A model generated the notes under the pieces. It saw only the letters and a list, made by a program, of their open reading frames with translations. It did not search any database and was not told where the DNA came from. This document shows positions 36,839 through 47,847 of a stretch of DNA of 64,000 nucleotides, one piece after another. Within the stretch, counting starts at the first letter, position 1; each line of letters begins with the position of its first letter. Both the position numbers and the translations under genes were made by a program. Origin of the DNA: Phoenix dactylifera (lineage: Eukaryota; Streptophyta; Magnoliopsida; Arecales; Arecaceae); contig NC_052399.1 in assembly GCF_009389715.1 (NCBI RefSeq), positions 23,383,146-23,447,145 on the forward strand, read 5' to 3'.

Positions 36839-37290
36839 TGTATAACAACCCAAGACTTCACAAATAAAGACTAGCTGGAAGGTATTATTTGGGTTCCTTG
36901 ATCTTATATAATTGTACCTAAGATCTATCCAGTAAATAACCGTTGCTAGACTAAACACACGCTCGCACAAGTTATCACGTACTCCCCCCATTTAAGCCAC
37001 GGTGTCCTCGCCCGGCTAAGAATCTAAATTCATTTAAATCCAATCCCAAATACTATGATCAACTCGTGGTCAGCTCAAATATACCCATGTTGTAGTGTAT
37101 CCTAGTCCACATAGGTCATGGGTTAGGTCCGTTCTGATGATACCATTTGTTAAAAATTAGGATCTCACCCAAAAAGGCCAGTCGGAAGTTGTTATTTGGG
37201 TTTCTTGACCTTTTATAAATATCCAAGATCTACCCAACGGCAACGAATAACCGATGTAAAACTAAACATGTGCCAACATGGGTCATCACA
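36839..37290 (-). mobile_element. Complete TRIM retroelement with two LTRs, minus strand, fossil
   Basis: Read on the minus strand: 5' LTR 37290-37148 (143 bp, starts TGTGATGACCC, ends TTAACA); then AATGGTATCAGAACGG, a primer-binding site of the initiator-Met tRNA type (TGGTATCAGA); a non-coding interior of about 170 bp; a purine-rich tract (AAATGGGGGGAG); then the 3' LTR from about 36979 to 36839. The LTRs are clearly related (shared GATCTT, CAAATAA and CTTCC blocks) but diverged, so the insertion is old. Flanks CTCTA and CTATA are a near-matching 5-bp duplication. There is no gag or pol, as is normal for TRIMs. Confidence 0.75.
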
Positions 37291-37299
37291 CTATAAACA

Positions 37300-38670
37300 T
37301 GTCACCTCATAAAACTGTAGAGAAGCAACCATTTTCCAGCAATCCCATAGCAATAAATGGAAACTAGTCTCGATAGTTGATTGATTTTAAAATCCATTTG
37401 ACTACTATCAGTGAATCACCTTCATATATAATATGGGTCGCCTTCAAATACATCACTGCAAACTTCAATCCTTCCTAAGCACCACTTAACTCAGCTATTG
37501 GAACTATCATCTAACTTGGTAGCTGTATTATTTGCGGGCAAAGCTAAACAGCATGCTACACACCTCAGACATGTCATAATGCATGTGAAAGAGCAGCCGA
37601 TACCGAACTCTCACCGACCTGGAATTCACCTATGTAAAATCTCCATAACACGTCAATGATGCATCATGAAGGTTTTCAGAACTTGGTAACCAAAATTATA
37701 TTACAGCATTGGTATAAGATAAAGCTCAGCTCACTCGACCCCTAGGTAATGCGACTAATTTCATCACAGCAATACAGTCGCTTACTGATAAAATGTGGCT
37801 CCACTTCGTTACTAAAAAATTCTTAAGTGTCCAAGAATTTATCAGTCAAAAACCAAATGCACGCGTAGGCTCATATATAGAATGAGTTTATATTCATCTT
37901 TAATAATTGGAAGGTCCGATTCAATTACTTACTAGGGATGCAACAGCCAAATATGGATGGCTGAACAGAGAGTCAATTGTTAGACGGTCCAATTCAATCG
38001 TCTTACACGGTTCAATCTCCTGCTGGTAAGTGACACACAACTGTACGTGGCCATGGGTGACTAGGTTTTTGAGGTGACTATATAGGAGTCAGTATCCTCT
38101 CTAGTACATGTTTGAACTGGAGGATCCACTTCAAACACCCTCAATAGATACTTGTCCTGATTAATTATCTAACATTTTGTTATATCAAAAAGAAAAATAA
38201 AAATTTAAAAAAAAAATCTAATTCTCAACCCTTACTAGTTTAGCCAGTACTGCATGGTTAAATATGTTTGCTTCATGTTTTTTCTTTTTTTTTTTGGTGA
38301 GAATGTTTGCTTCATGTTTCATTAATCTTCAGGTGGCATAGTTATAGGAATATGGCATGAATATGACTAACAAAGTCACACTAATTCATATACTACCAGA
38401 CCATGTATAATTCCGTTATATATATAAAAGACTAGTAAAGATCTACCACCATGTAACAACTTTGTTAAGGGACGTTAACCATCAGACCAAGATGAACCTG
38501 ATTCACACAAGAAGGAAGCGTAATTGTTAAGGAACTTATTTACACAAGAAGGAAGCGGTTTGCAAAACACCATCCAACCGAGATTCACTCCTTTTTGCCT
38601 GCCTACACACACAAAAACACAAACAACACGCTCACCTACTGACGACACTACCTGAATGCTTCACCTTGTT
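37300..38670. other. Intergenic, nothing recognised
   Basis: AT-rich DNA downstream of the GDSL lipase gene. Poly(T) and poly(A) runs lie near 38200 and 38290. No frames or repeat ends could be supported. Confidence 0.5.
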
Positions 38671-38674
38671 CGGT

Positions 38675-40961
38675 TCACGTAGACCGAGCCAGTTGTTTCA
38701 CATTGATAGGATATGCTTCTGCCTTCAGATTCGAGCCATAAGCCTTCTGTGCGATCCTCACGTTGACGGCATCGGTTGGATGGAGACCATCAAAGAATAC
38801 GTGGGCGGCCCGATGGCCGCATGCGCGCCCTCCTTTTCGGCATAGTATCCCATTTCCTCCTTCCCTCCTTGACGACAACTCGCAGCAGGCTTTTCTTGTA
38901 TCAGAGAATCCTGAGGACCAGCACTTAACGCCATTAGCCCCCAGTTCGGATGAAATGGTGATACCTCTATGCTGTTATAGCTATATATTCTACGTATCCA
39001 ATCTAATGTTGTCAAAGTGCTGGCGAGTATTACCGTTCTGATTAGGATCGATGATGATATCTCTTATAATCTTGTAAGAATTAATATAGACCATTTTGGA
39101 GCCCGGCATCTGGGTTTTCGTCGAATGGACCAGTGACTTTAGGTGGCGATTGAAGAGAAGAGCAGCTTTATTCATGGCCTCGACGCAACTTCCGTTGGTT
39201 ATACGTGAATTTGACCTCACGACCGGCACACAACCCATGGTTTGAATAGAGAAGAGCAAGAATTTTCTTGCTCCAAGATCATAAAGCATCTGCATGGCCA
39301 AAGGAAAAGCAGGCCTAAGTTTTATCGTTTTCCAGACTAGTGAACACTAGACTACAGTATCATGGGCCATATCCGTATATGACGAATTAACTGTTTTTTA
39401 TAAGGTTTTTATGAGTCTCTGTGGAAAAATAGTTCAAACTTTGCTAAGTTTTAAAAACAGGACATGGGATGAAGTCCATACCTTGAGCTGGCCGGACAGT
39501 GTGGAGATGAGAGCTTTGGTGAATTGACGCAGGGCAGGTCTCTTCTTTTCCCCGGGAATGAAGTAATTCAGTAAATAATCATTTCCACCGGTTCCCACCA
39601 CGAACAGGTACTTGGAGAGGTAGTGTTTGTAGGCCCCTCGGTGGCCGCTGAGTTCAAGCTGGGCTGCAAAGTCTGGCAGCGTCCTAGTCTTGAAGTCCCT
39701 TACTTGTTGGCTCAAGCTCATCACCTCACCCTGCACAGAGAAATCATAATAATATATGTTGATAGAAGTGTTTTAATTACCGAAACCCAAAAATATTTTT
39801 ATCTCATAGAAAATGTAGGAGATGTATAGCTAACAGAGACAAGGGTACTACTCTGAAGCTCCACTGAATGAAAAATGAAGCTATAAGAGGTGGAATCAAA
39901 AATTGTAGTGTAACCGGTGCTCCTTTCGACCATTTTTTTGATAATATAAGGAGCTCTTTTAGACCATTTGGATCATGTCACTCTCGAGATACCAGAAAAA
40001 TATACGGTGGAAATAAAAGTTGGAGTTTTGCAGCATGTTTGCCACGTATCCCACGCTTAATTGCTAATAACAAGGCCCGAGGGCGATCGGCATGGCAGTA
40101 GACAATTAAATAATCTAAAGAATCAAACCTAACTATTCTTGCTGAGGTACTTACAGGCTATCTGATCATCCTTGTCAAAATCTTGATTTTGTATTCTAGT
40201 AATTCCATATTGAACTCTATTGCAGTTACTCTTCACCATTATAATTGTGATAGGTCAGGGCTTGTTTGATACTGTTACTGTTTTTATATCTTTCCTCATG
40301 TACAAACTCCTGAAAAATCATACGGAAATTGGTGTTGAAGATAGTATTGCAGAAAACTGATGCTACTCCTCGCTTTTATCCCTACTCTTTTTTGAAAGCA
40401 ATAAAACGTTGCTTTCAAAAGCTTTAAATATTTTGAAAATTATTTTAAAAAATAAAACTGTTTCGCTCTGCATGTTATTGTTTATAGTTAATTAGTAATC
40501 TCTCCTAACTCCACAAATAATGACATTATTAAGTGCAATCAAAACATATGCAGGCGTGCATGAGAGCAAGTGATATTTGGCCTTACGGTGATAGACCCGG
40601 TCTGGTCTAGTATCCCTGAGCCACCAGAGGCATAGTTGACGCCATTGGCAATCCTAGGTCCTCTGGTTCTCGGATCGGCGAACGGGGGAATCAGGCTTGG
40701 AAGCTTCAGAAGCTCCCCGAGAACGTCTATCGGATTCCTCCCATTGGAAAACCTGCCGGAGGGCCCCAGAGGGAAGTCTATGCCATATGGTGGGTAGTCG
40801 GCCCTCGCAGTCGAATTCCTCAAGAAGTTGTTATTCCCATTGTCGACCAAAGAGCTCCCAAACACAAACATACCCTTCACCTCGGCCTCCCCATAACTCA
40901 TGCAGAGAGAGGCTTGAAGAAGGAAGAGTGTGATAAGATGGCCCGTCACTGTCTTAGCCAT
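38675..40961 (-). CDS. GDSL esterase/lipase, secreted, with GSSL variant motif
   Basis: A plant GDSL-family serine hydrolase, probably acting on extracellular esters or lipids; the substrate is unknown. Exons on the minus strand are 40961-40587, 39730-39482, 39289-39034 and 38910-38675, joining in phase to 371 aa. Residues 1-25 form a signal peptide with the hydrophobic core LITLFLLQASLC. Block I reads FVFGSSLVDNGNNN: the nucleophile Ser37 is kept but Asp36 of the GDSL motif is Ser. Block III is GTGGNDY (Asn175). Block V is FFDGLHPT, with Asp334 and His337 completing the triad. ILDQTGSIT and RKACCEL are also typical. The length is normal for the family. I recall GSSL occurring in a subset of plant homologues, so it may be a lineage trait. 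TATAAA on the minus strand at 41013-41008 is a possible TATA box about 50 bp upstream. Confidence 0.9.
40250..40470. repeat. Dispersed AAGCAATAAA repeat, copy 3, in GDSL intron 1
   Basis: It begins GGGCTTGTTTGATACTGTTA and contains TTTTGAAAGCAATAAAAC, then CTTTCAAAAGCTTTAA. It lies inside intron 1 of the lipase gene (39731-40586) and is related to 24595-24785 and 33520-33605. Confidence 0.5.
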
Positions 40962-42601
40962 GGATGATGGATCTAATTACCAAGTGGTAAGTTGGGCGAG
41001 CATAGAGTTTATAGGGGAGACTGGAGAAAGAGAGTTCAAGGGCTCCATATCGGAAAGTGGAGGTGATTTAATGCTGAGGCTAAGGAAAGGATACCTGGCG
41101 CTGCCTCCTCGGGCCAGAATTAAATGGTGATGCTATAGAGGTCAAAAGCTATATCATGAGCACTTCGAGTAGTTAATGACCAAGAAAATTTAAGAGTGGG
41201 GCAGTAACGGTATTAATATGTACTGGTTATGACGTTAAAGGTGGTTGTGGTTTGTACACTTGGTACCCTGATCATTTTTTTATTAAAAAATTTCCAAACC
41301 GTAAAGGGTAAAATGGATAATAAAACTCAGCTTTGGGGTGGCGATTGATGATCGGCGAAGGCCCTCGTGATGGAGTACTCCTTTTTTTTTTTTTTTTGAC
41401 ACGCTCGGTTTGGACGTTCAGTTATTGCTTCCTATTTTCCAGGGAGTGATTGAGATTAAGCCGCATAACTATTATTTTTTTTTTAATCATCTCATTATGC
41501 ACAAAAACCCACTCTCAAATGGTAGCAGCAGTTGCTGCTAAATTCTAGAGCAATGCGCAGATGCAGCTTGGCTTGCTTTGAGGTCGATAAGATTCGAATT
41601 GAGCGAAATCGAAAGAGATTGGAGTGGGGAAGAACCGATAACCTTCGAGGTCAATCTATAAGAATTCTACTTGCTGGAAAGTTTCCGAAAAAAAATCCGT
41701 AGAGTGAATCTCCAAATGAACTTACCTGAGAATCCCAAGCCACCCTTTTATATAAAGCAGAATATAGATTCATTACTTGATTTATCGCCACATGCCTTAA
41801 CTATATGGTAATGGTCGGCACTACGTTTACAACGTGATAACTGTCCTATGCAAACAACATGCAGCAGTAATTATGTTGATAATGCATTAAGTGCGATGTC
41901 GCCATAACTGTCGGTTTTTATTAGCACGAGCAAAATGTCACCTCAGTTTTTACTGAAGTTATTCATCTCAGATATTCCGAAGTCAAAAAGATCAGTTGAA
42001 GCCGAGGTCAAGATATCCAATATTTTTTCTATCAGCAGCATCCAATATGAACCTTAACCCTTACAGCTCAAAGCCTTAGAGATGTTATAGTGCCACTTAA
42101 TGATGCTGGACTCGGTTGGGCATTGTCAATTGTCTATGTTTTAGATAACCTTCTTTGTAACCTCTGAAGCTGTGACAAGCTAGAGTGGCGCATAGAAATC
42201 AAACTGAGGTCCGCAGTATGCACCATCGTCCAAAATTAAGGTTGCAAATGGTTGCAGTTGACCTATGACCATATCCGATTAAACCCGAACTGACCCATGT
42301 CAAAGGACCCATGGGGCCGGGTTGGGTTCTAAAATTGGTCCCATTTTATTTTTTAGACCAAGTCTGGCTTTACTAAATTCTTATATGACCCAACTCGATT
42401 TGTTTGATTTTTGGAGTAATTCTGAGTTTCCAATCCTATGACCTGACCCGAACCCCAAAAACCTGTTAGAGCTCGTGAGTTATAAGGACACTTAGGAAAG
42501 GCCTTTTAGGCCTAACTATTTAATCTCCCGAGTCGCAACCCGTCCACGAGACTGTTAGGTATGTGACAAGCATCAATTTTCTACTCCCCTTACTTCCGTG
42601 C

Positions 42602-42712
42602 GTTGGTTAGATCAATTTTTTCCTCAAATTGCTACATGTGCATTTAATTTTCCATGTGTTGGTTACATCAATTTTTTCCTCAAATTGCTACATATGCATT
42701 TAATTTGAAGTG
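42602..42712. repeat. 56-bp direct repeat
   Basis: GTTGGTTA begins copies at 42602 and 42658, each followed by ATCAATTTTTTCCTCAAATT and CATTTAATTT. Only a few bases differ. Confidence 0.85.
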
Positions 42713-45462
42713 CAGCAGGCACCAAAGAATTCTAATTTCTGAAGGGAAGACTCTATGGCATGAAAAGATAGGGCTCGACGACATTAATCATTTTCATTGA
42801 TATTGCAAAACCATTCTACTTACAAAACATAATGGTGCTGACATACTATTGGTGTTTCAAAATATTGTGCAGGTGGTTGGAGCAGCCTTTATGCATGGTT
42901 TCTTACATAAATAAGCTGTCAAAAGTCAGCATCCTTGAGGGCAATATGCATCCCGGCAATCGACCGACCTTTTCAAATATGCCAAATAAATAATGCTATA
43001 CCACAGTAGAATGGGTCTCTAATGCAGAGCATGGTACCAAAAATATATAGCCTGATTTGGACCCAAACCAGATCCAAATTTTTAAGATTAGGACCGGGTT
43101 ATACATAGACTCGTCCCGATCCGAGTAATTCGTTGAATCAAAAATTGTAGCCGTGGATCCGATCCGACCTAATTTTTTATTAGATTGGATCTAGGCTCAA
43201 TATTAGGACGCAAACAAAAGACTAAGTTGGACCGGGATCACTCATGATCCGGTCCGATCCAACCTATTTGCATCCCTATCTAAAGTTACTCCTCGAAGCT
43301 ATCAAATGATGGAAGAGTGAAACTTTGATAAGTATTGAGAGAGCTAACAGACGTCAGTTGGGGGTCATTTTCTTGTCTTGCAGGCTATTAATGATCATGG
43401 GAAGGGCGTTGTGGAGTAGCTACCTACTCAGTTACCTTGTCATGATATGTTCTTAAATTTCCCTGATTCTTTATGCCACCATCCGCTGGAAGCAGCCGAA
43501 AATGGTCAAGCTAGGCCGACAATGGGCGTCCATGGGTCGTGTCAATGTCCTTGGGTTTCAGCTGGCACTGTGCGCCATGTGCTCGCGCAGTGCCTAATAA
43601 ATTATTGGGCTATACACAGGTCGACTCATATTTTACTGAATTTGGCATGCATGAAGCTGGCCAATGGAGATCATGAGAATGACCTGATAATATATTTGAG
43701 TTGGGAGTTCGGATCCTCTACAGTATTATTTTGCACCATAGGAGATGTGCATGTTTGGATGGATAACCCGTCATTCATCTAAAAAATGAACGACTATTGC
43801 TTATCTCCGATAGAGTAATGCAATAGGTGACAACCATTTATTTTCTAGATGGGCGGCGATGTAGGTCCTCTGCAGTGGAAAACAAAAAAATAGAGATCCC
43901 GTTTGCTCATCCATTGTTAATTGTCAAGTTTGTGCCTGTTAACAAGAGTGGTGTTAGTGAATCGGGTCATTGCCATAATGGTTGCTTCTGCAAATATTCA
44001 TTTGGACAATGTTAATGATCAAGAGAAAAGGATACCTGATGGATGTTTGGTATGGTATCTGATCAACCAAGCTTGTTTAGAGTGGACCTTACAAATTTAT
44101 CATGTTTTAGAATAAAATATAATTAATATTTTAGATCATGTGCTTCTTCTTTCTTTTTAAAACATATAAAAATATTAGGAGTGAATTTTTTGTACATTAC
44201 GTTATATTAGAAAACAACTATATTCATAATTAGCAAGCGAGAGGCGCAGCTTCGTGTCCAAACACTAGGCAGCATGTTTTAAACTTCTAAATGTCTGCCG
44301 AGACAAATTAATGTGTCACATGTTACCACTATTCTGCACATATTTTTTATTAAAAAATAATTATTATAAAAAAGTGCAGTGTAAAACTCATTGTGACATG
44401 GGCTCTGGGGTTTAAGCTTCCGGAAAATATTGCATCTTTAAAACGCAGCACCGTATCAGTTATCAGATAGAGCTATAAATAAGCTCTAGGTTTAATATTT
44501 TAGATTGCTCAATTTATTCCACTCACATATCTGATATACATTTCACTCGCACATCTAATTTCTTGCTTTTTAAAGAGAGACTGGAAATGCAATACTTTTC
44601 TTTTCTTTCGTTCTTTCTTTATTTTTTTTTCTATTTTTTTCGGGCATTTAAAAAAATCGGTTAAGTCAAACCTCTCCATGAATCATGCTTGTCAGAGAAG
44701 AATCGAGCTAAGTCCGATTATTATACTTTAAATCTACACGTGTAGGGCGACTTGCGTTCTTAGGACAGTGCATATCATACGCCTCGATTCAGGTAAGCTC
44801 TTTTCATTCTTCTAAATTTATTTTAGTAAATTATTCTTTTATAATACTATTATAAAATAATAATATAGCAATTTTTAGATAATAATTTTCCAATAGTATT
44901 TTTTTTAATTATTTGTCCCATCTACCATTGTATAATATAACGTCTGAGTATCTTTTTCTCTTCTTGATTGTACTTTTTCTCTCTAATCTCCAATAAAAGC
45001 TGAGCAGCTATCTCAGCCTCCCTTTCATTAAATAAAAGAAAGAAAGGAGGGAAGGAAGCAAAGAAAACAGTAGTGACTAGTCATTGCCCTATTTTAAGCA
45101 CCTAAAAATAAAAAGTTTGAAGTTTATTTTTATTTTTCTGCAAAGTTTAAATATTTAAGATTAAGTTATTCAAGAATCTAAAATCTCTTGTTGCTAAACA
45201 GAGCATTGGCTACATGCCATTTGGACAAGCCCGATTCACAACTCTTCACGTCGAGTATTTACACTTGGATAATTTATTGTTACCAAAAAAAAAAAAGTTG
45301 AGTAATTTATTCATGTCGGATCGGTGCCCCACTTTTCTCTCAATGAGAAAGGTAACTTACCTTGGGTGAGTCTCCTTATTCCCTCAAAATACAAGCAGAA
45401 CCTAGTGATGTAAAGAAGGTGGCCGGCGAACGCCATAAATGTGCGCATAAATCTGCCACTAG

Positions 45463-45518
45463 AATGCGTCTTATAATAGCTGCTACGTTTACCCAAAAGA
45501 GCTATTATAAGACGCATT
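45463..45518. repeat. Perfect 19-bp-arm hairpin
   Basis: AATGCGTCTTATAATAGCT (45463-45481) is followed by an 18-nt loop and its exact reverse complement (45500-45518). It has no poly(T) tail and no clear gene beside it. Confidence 0.9.
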
Positions 45519-46287
45519 AACAGAGGCAAATCGCAAAAGACCAACCCCATTACTGGCAGAAGATTAACAGCAGAAATTGGCCTTCATGCATTAGGAATTG
45601 TTATCTGTTTTATGTTCAAATTCTGCTGGTTTCTGTCTTAGTTATCCACAGACTGTTAGCAGAGGATGTCGGCAAAATGCTTGTTGTTCACTATAGATCT
45701 CTGCAACCTGAACTCACCCTCAAAGGGACATCTCCATTGAAGCTAGCATTTAATTGCCGTCCTTGGCTCAACAACAGCCTGTTCTGCTTTCTCCTCTGTT
45801 CCTCACACTGTTCTCCTCTGTAGCAGTCTGTTCCTGACCTTGGTCTTTTGCTGGCACTGTTTTTTTATCTTTTTCACATCTTGGCCCACAGGCAACCCGG
45901 TTTCCTTGTCCAAGGCAACTCCTGTTGCCTGACTCGTGTAAATAAATACTCTGTACACTCTTCTTCTTCAGCAGTAAGTAAAACCTGGTGGCATACAGCC
46001 TCGCTTATCATCAAAAAAATTAAGCTAAATTTATGTAGTTATATGATGCTAATTGATTAAGTTGATACTAGTGACTTTACTTTGGTTTATTCCGATGTTT
46101 GACAGCAGAGTTCTCCTTTTTTTTTTTCTTAAAAAAAGTTAAATATAAATAGGGAAAGCTGAAGCAAGCCTTAATTCTTTGGCTCAAAAACCTTGCAATG
46201 TCGTCCAACCCATGTAATTACTAGGTTTTATTTTGTTGAGTTTAGATATGATTTTTCTCTTCTTGTGCTAAGTCTTGATTTTGTAAT

Positions 46288-47334
46288 TGATGGGGGGCAA
46301 GATGGATCGTCCTACTCCGGCGCGGGACCACCCCATCCCAGCCAAGCAGATCTCAGCGCCGACCAAGCCAGACCTCGGTCCCGCTGGAAGTTAGTCCGAC
46401 CTCGAACCTCGCCGAAGGACGAGCTGATCTAGGCCAGATCGCTCCGCTGACACGACCAGCAGTAGCCTCCACAGATGCCTACAATGATGCTCCTCGATCT
46501 GGGCTCGGGGTGCCCTGCGGTGTCGACCACGAGCTCGACTCGCGCGACTACATGTATCTATAATGACACCCCTCGAGCTGGGCTCGGGGCGTCCTGCGGT
46601 GTCGATCGCGAGCTCGGCTCGCGCGACCATAGGTATCTACAATGTCGCCCATCGAGCTGGGCTCGGAACGCCCTGCGATGTCGACTGCGAGCTCTGCTCG
46701 CGTGACCTTAGGTACCTCCAATGACGCCCTCCAAGCTGAGCTCGGGGCGTCCTGTAGACCTCAAAACTAAGGAGGCTAGGTCGACCTTCACACTCAGCGC
46801 ACCAACCTCACCGCCATGATGCGCCGATCGAGGATCGTACCCTGCTGTATCTGTCAAGGGCCATATCTTGCCATATCTATCAAAGGTTATATCCTGCTGC
46901 ACTTGTCGACACACGCCACCTCCAACCATTGGCCAGCTGGTTACTTCTCTGCCGGAGACTCCAGGTAACAACCGCCACCCTGGCCCCATAAAAAAGGGAG
47001 AGGGGAAGACCCGGGAGGTAGGTTCTCCCACAAGCTTTTAGTAAACCATTACAAGCAATCTAGAGCTAGACGAGGCCGGAAAAGGCACTTAGAGAGCTTC
47101 CTCCACTAACAAGATCTGGCTAACTTAGCCATTGGAAGGCTTTCGTTGGGATTCCCAGCCAAGACTTTGTGCAGATACCCCAGAGTCCAGGAAGTAGTAT
47201 TTCTCCTTCATCCCGGCTAGCATTTTCTCAAGAGATACCCCAGAACACCGGAGGTGGCCTTCATCTCCTTCCTGACTGGCAGCTCTTCGACTCCTCCGGC
47301 ATGATCACCCTCGGGCCAGATTTGAACCACAACA
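46288..47334 (+). mobile_element. Solo LTR, 1.05 kb, LTR retrotransposon (Gypsy-like), fossil
   Basis: It begins TGATGGGGGGCAAG and ends GAACCACAACA, so it has TG...CA ends. The same 5 bp, GTAAT, flank it (46283-46287 and 47335-47339). CCCCATAAAAAAGGG near 46985 looks like an LTR promoter TATA region, followed by a leader-like segment. No primer-binding site or coding region follows, so it is read as a solo LTR. The left half carries a 79-bp tandem repeat. The long GC-rich LTR and the GAACCACAACA end favour Gypsy, but the clade is uncertain. It ends about 510 bp before the Aurora kinase start codon. Confidence 0.7.
46480..46760. repeat. 79-bp tandem repeat inside the solo LTR, about 3.5-4 copies
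   Basis: The word GGGCTCGG (GAGCTCGG in the last copy) recurs at 46501, 46580, 46659 and 46738, exactly 79 bp apart, with shared CCTGCG, TGTCGA and GCGAGCTC blocks. Copies are diverged. Confidence 0.9.
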
Positions 47335-47684
47335 GTAATTACATAACTTAAGCACATAAATAGATTCCTGAGCCCACGATGTATGTGCTTATGTGACATT
47401 CGAGCTGCGGGCGAATGAAGCTTCCCTTAGCTGAACTCTGTGAATGTCAACACGAACGCTAACGTCCGCATACATCATCTAAGGGCACCGCAGCACAAAT
47501 CTTAAGGTCCGCTTGTATCATATCTGACTACAGGGAGAACACAAAAAACCGGCGTTTCTGCCCCTTATTCGGAGTTAAAACCGGCAATTGGCAAGAAAAT
47601 ACAGGGATTTTTTTTATCGTAAATACAGTTATACAGTGAACCTGCCCCCCTTGTGCCCGCTTCGCTCGCGTCGTTCCTAATTCA

Positions 47685-47749
47685 AACGGCTATAACTTCG
47701 AATTTTGTTCCTCACGTTCCAGGTGGAATCATCTGAAAATCCGACCGTT
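47685..47749 (+). promoter_or_regulatory. Two mitosis-specific activator (MSA) cores before Aurora kinase
   Basis: AACGG at 47685-47689 and CCGTT at 47745-47749 are the MSA core in opposite orientations, about 100-165 bp upstream of the ATG. The second, read in reverse as TGTAACGGTC, is close to the full consensus. Three-repeat MYB factors bind MSA sites in G2/M plant genes. A role here is inferred. Confidence 0.45.
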
Positions 47750-47847
47750 ACACCGCAGTGTAAATTCCCCAAGTTCCTTCGCCCAAAAGAAATCGAAGGT
47801 GAGTCTCTCGCCCCCACCCCATTCCGCCGCCCCTCGCTCCCGGCTTC

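Larger units (their letters stand above)
41130..46280. other. Intergenic DNA with eroded repeats, no recognised gene
   Basis: Blocks at 42239-42560 and 43050-43280 are rich in GGGTTGGGTT / GATCCGATCC words; the right one ends CTATTTGCATCCCTA, an hAT-MITE-like end, and the left one starts near GGTTGCAAATGG. A 56-bp direct repeat lies at 42602-42712. The frame at 43447-43782 gives an ordinary-looking 111-aa translation that I do not recognise. CTCAGCCTCCCTTTC near 45015-45030 also occurs reversed near 36635-36650. Confidence 0.5.

Noticed and set aside
43447-43782. 111-codon frame with ordinary composition
   Set aside because: No recognised domain, no splice or promoter support, and it sits among eroded repeats; kept only as a note in the intergenic entry.
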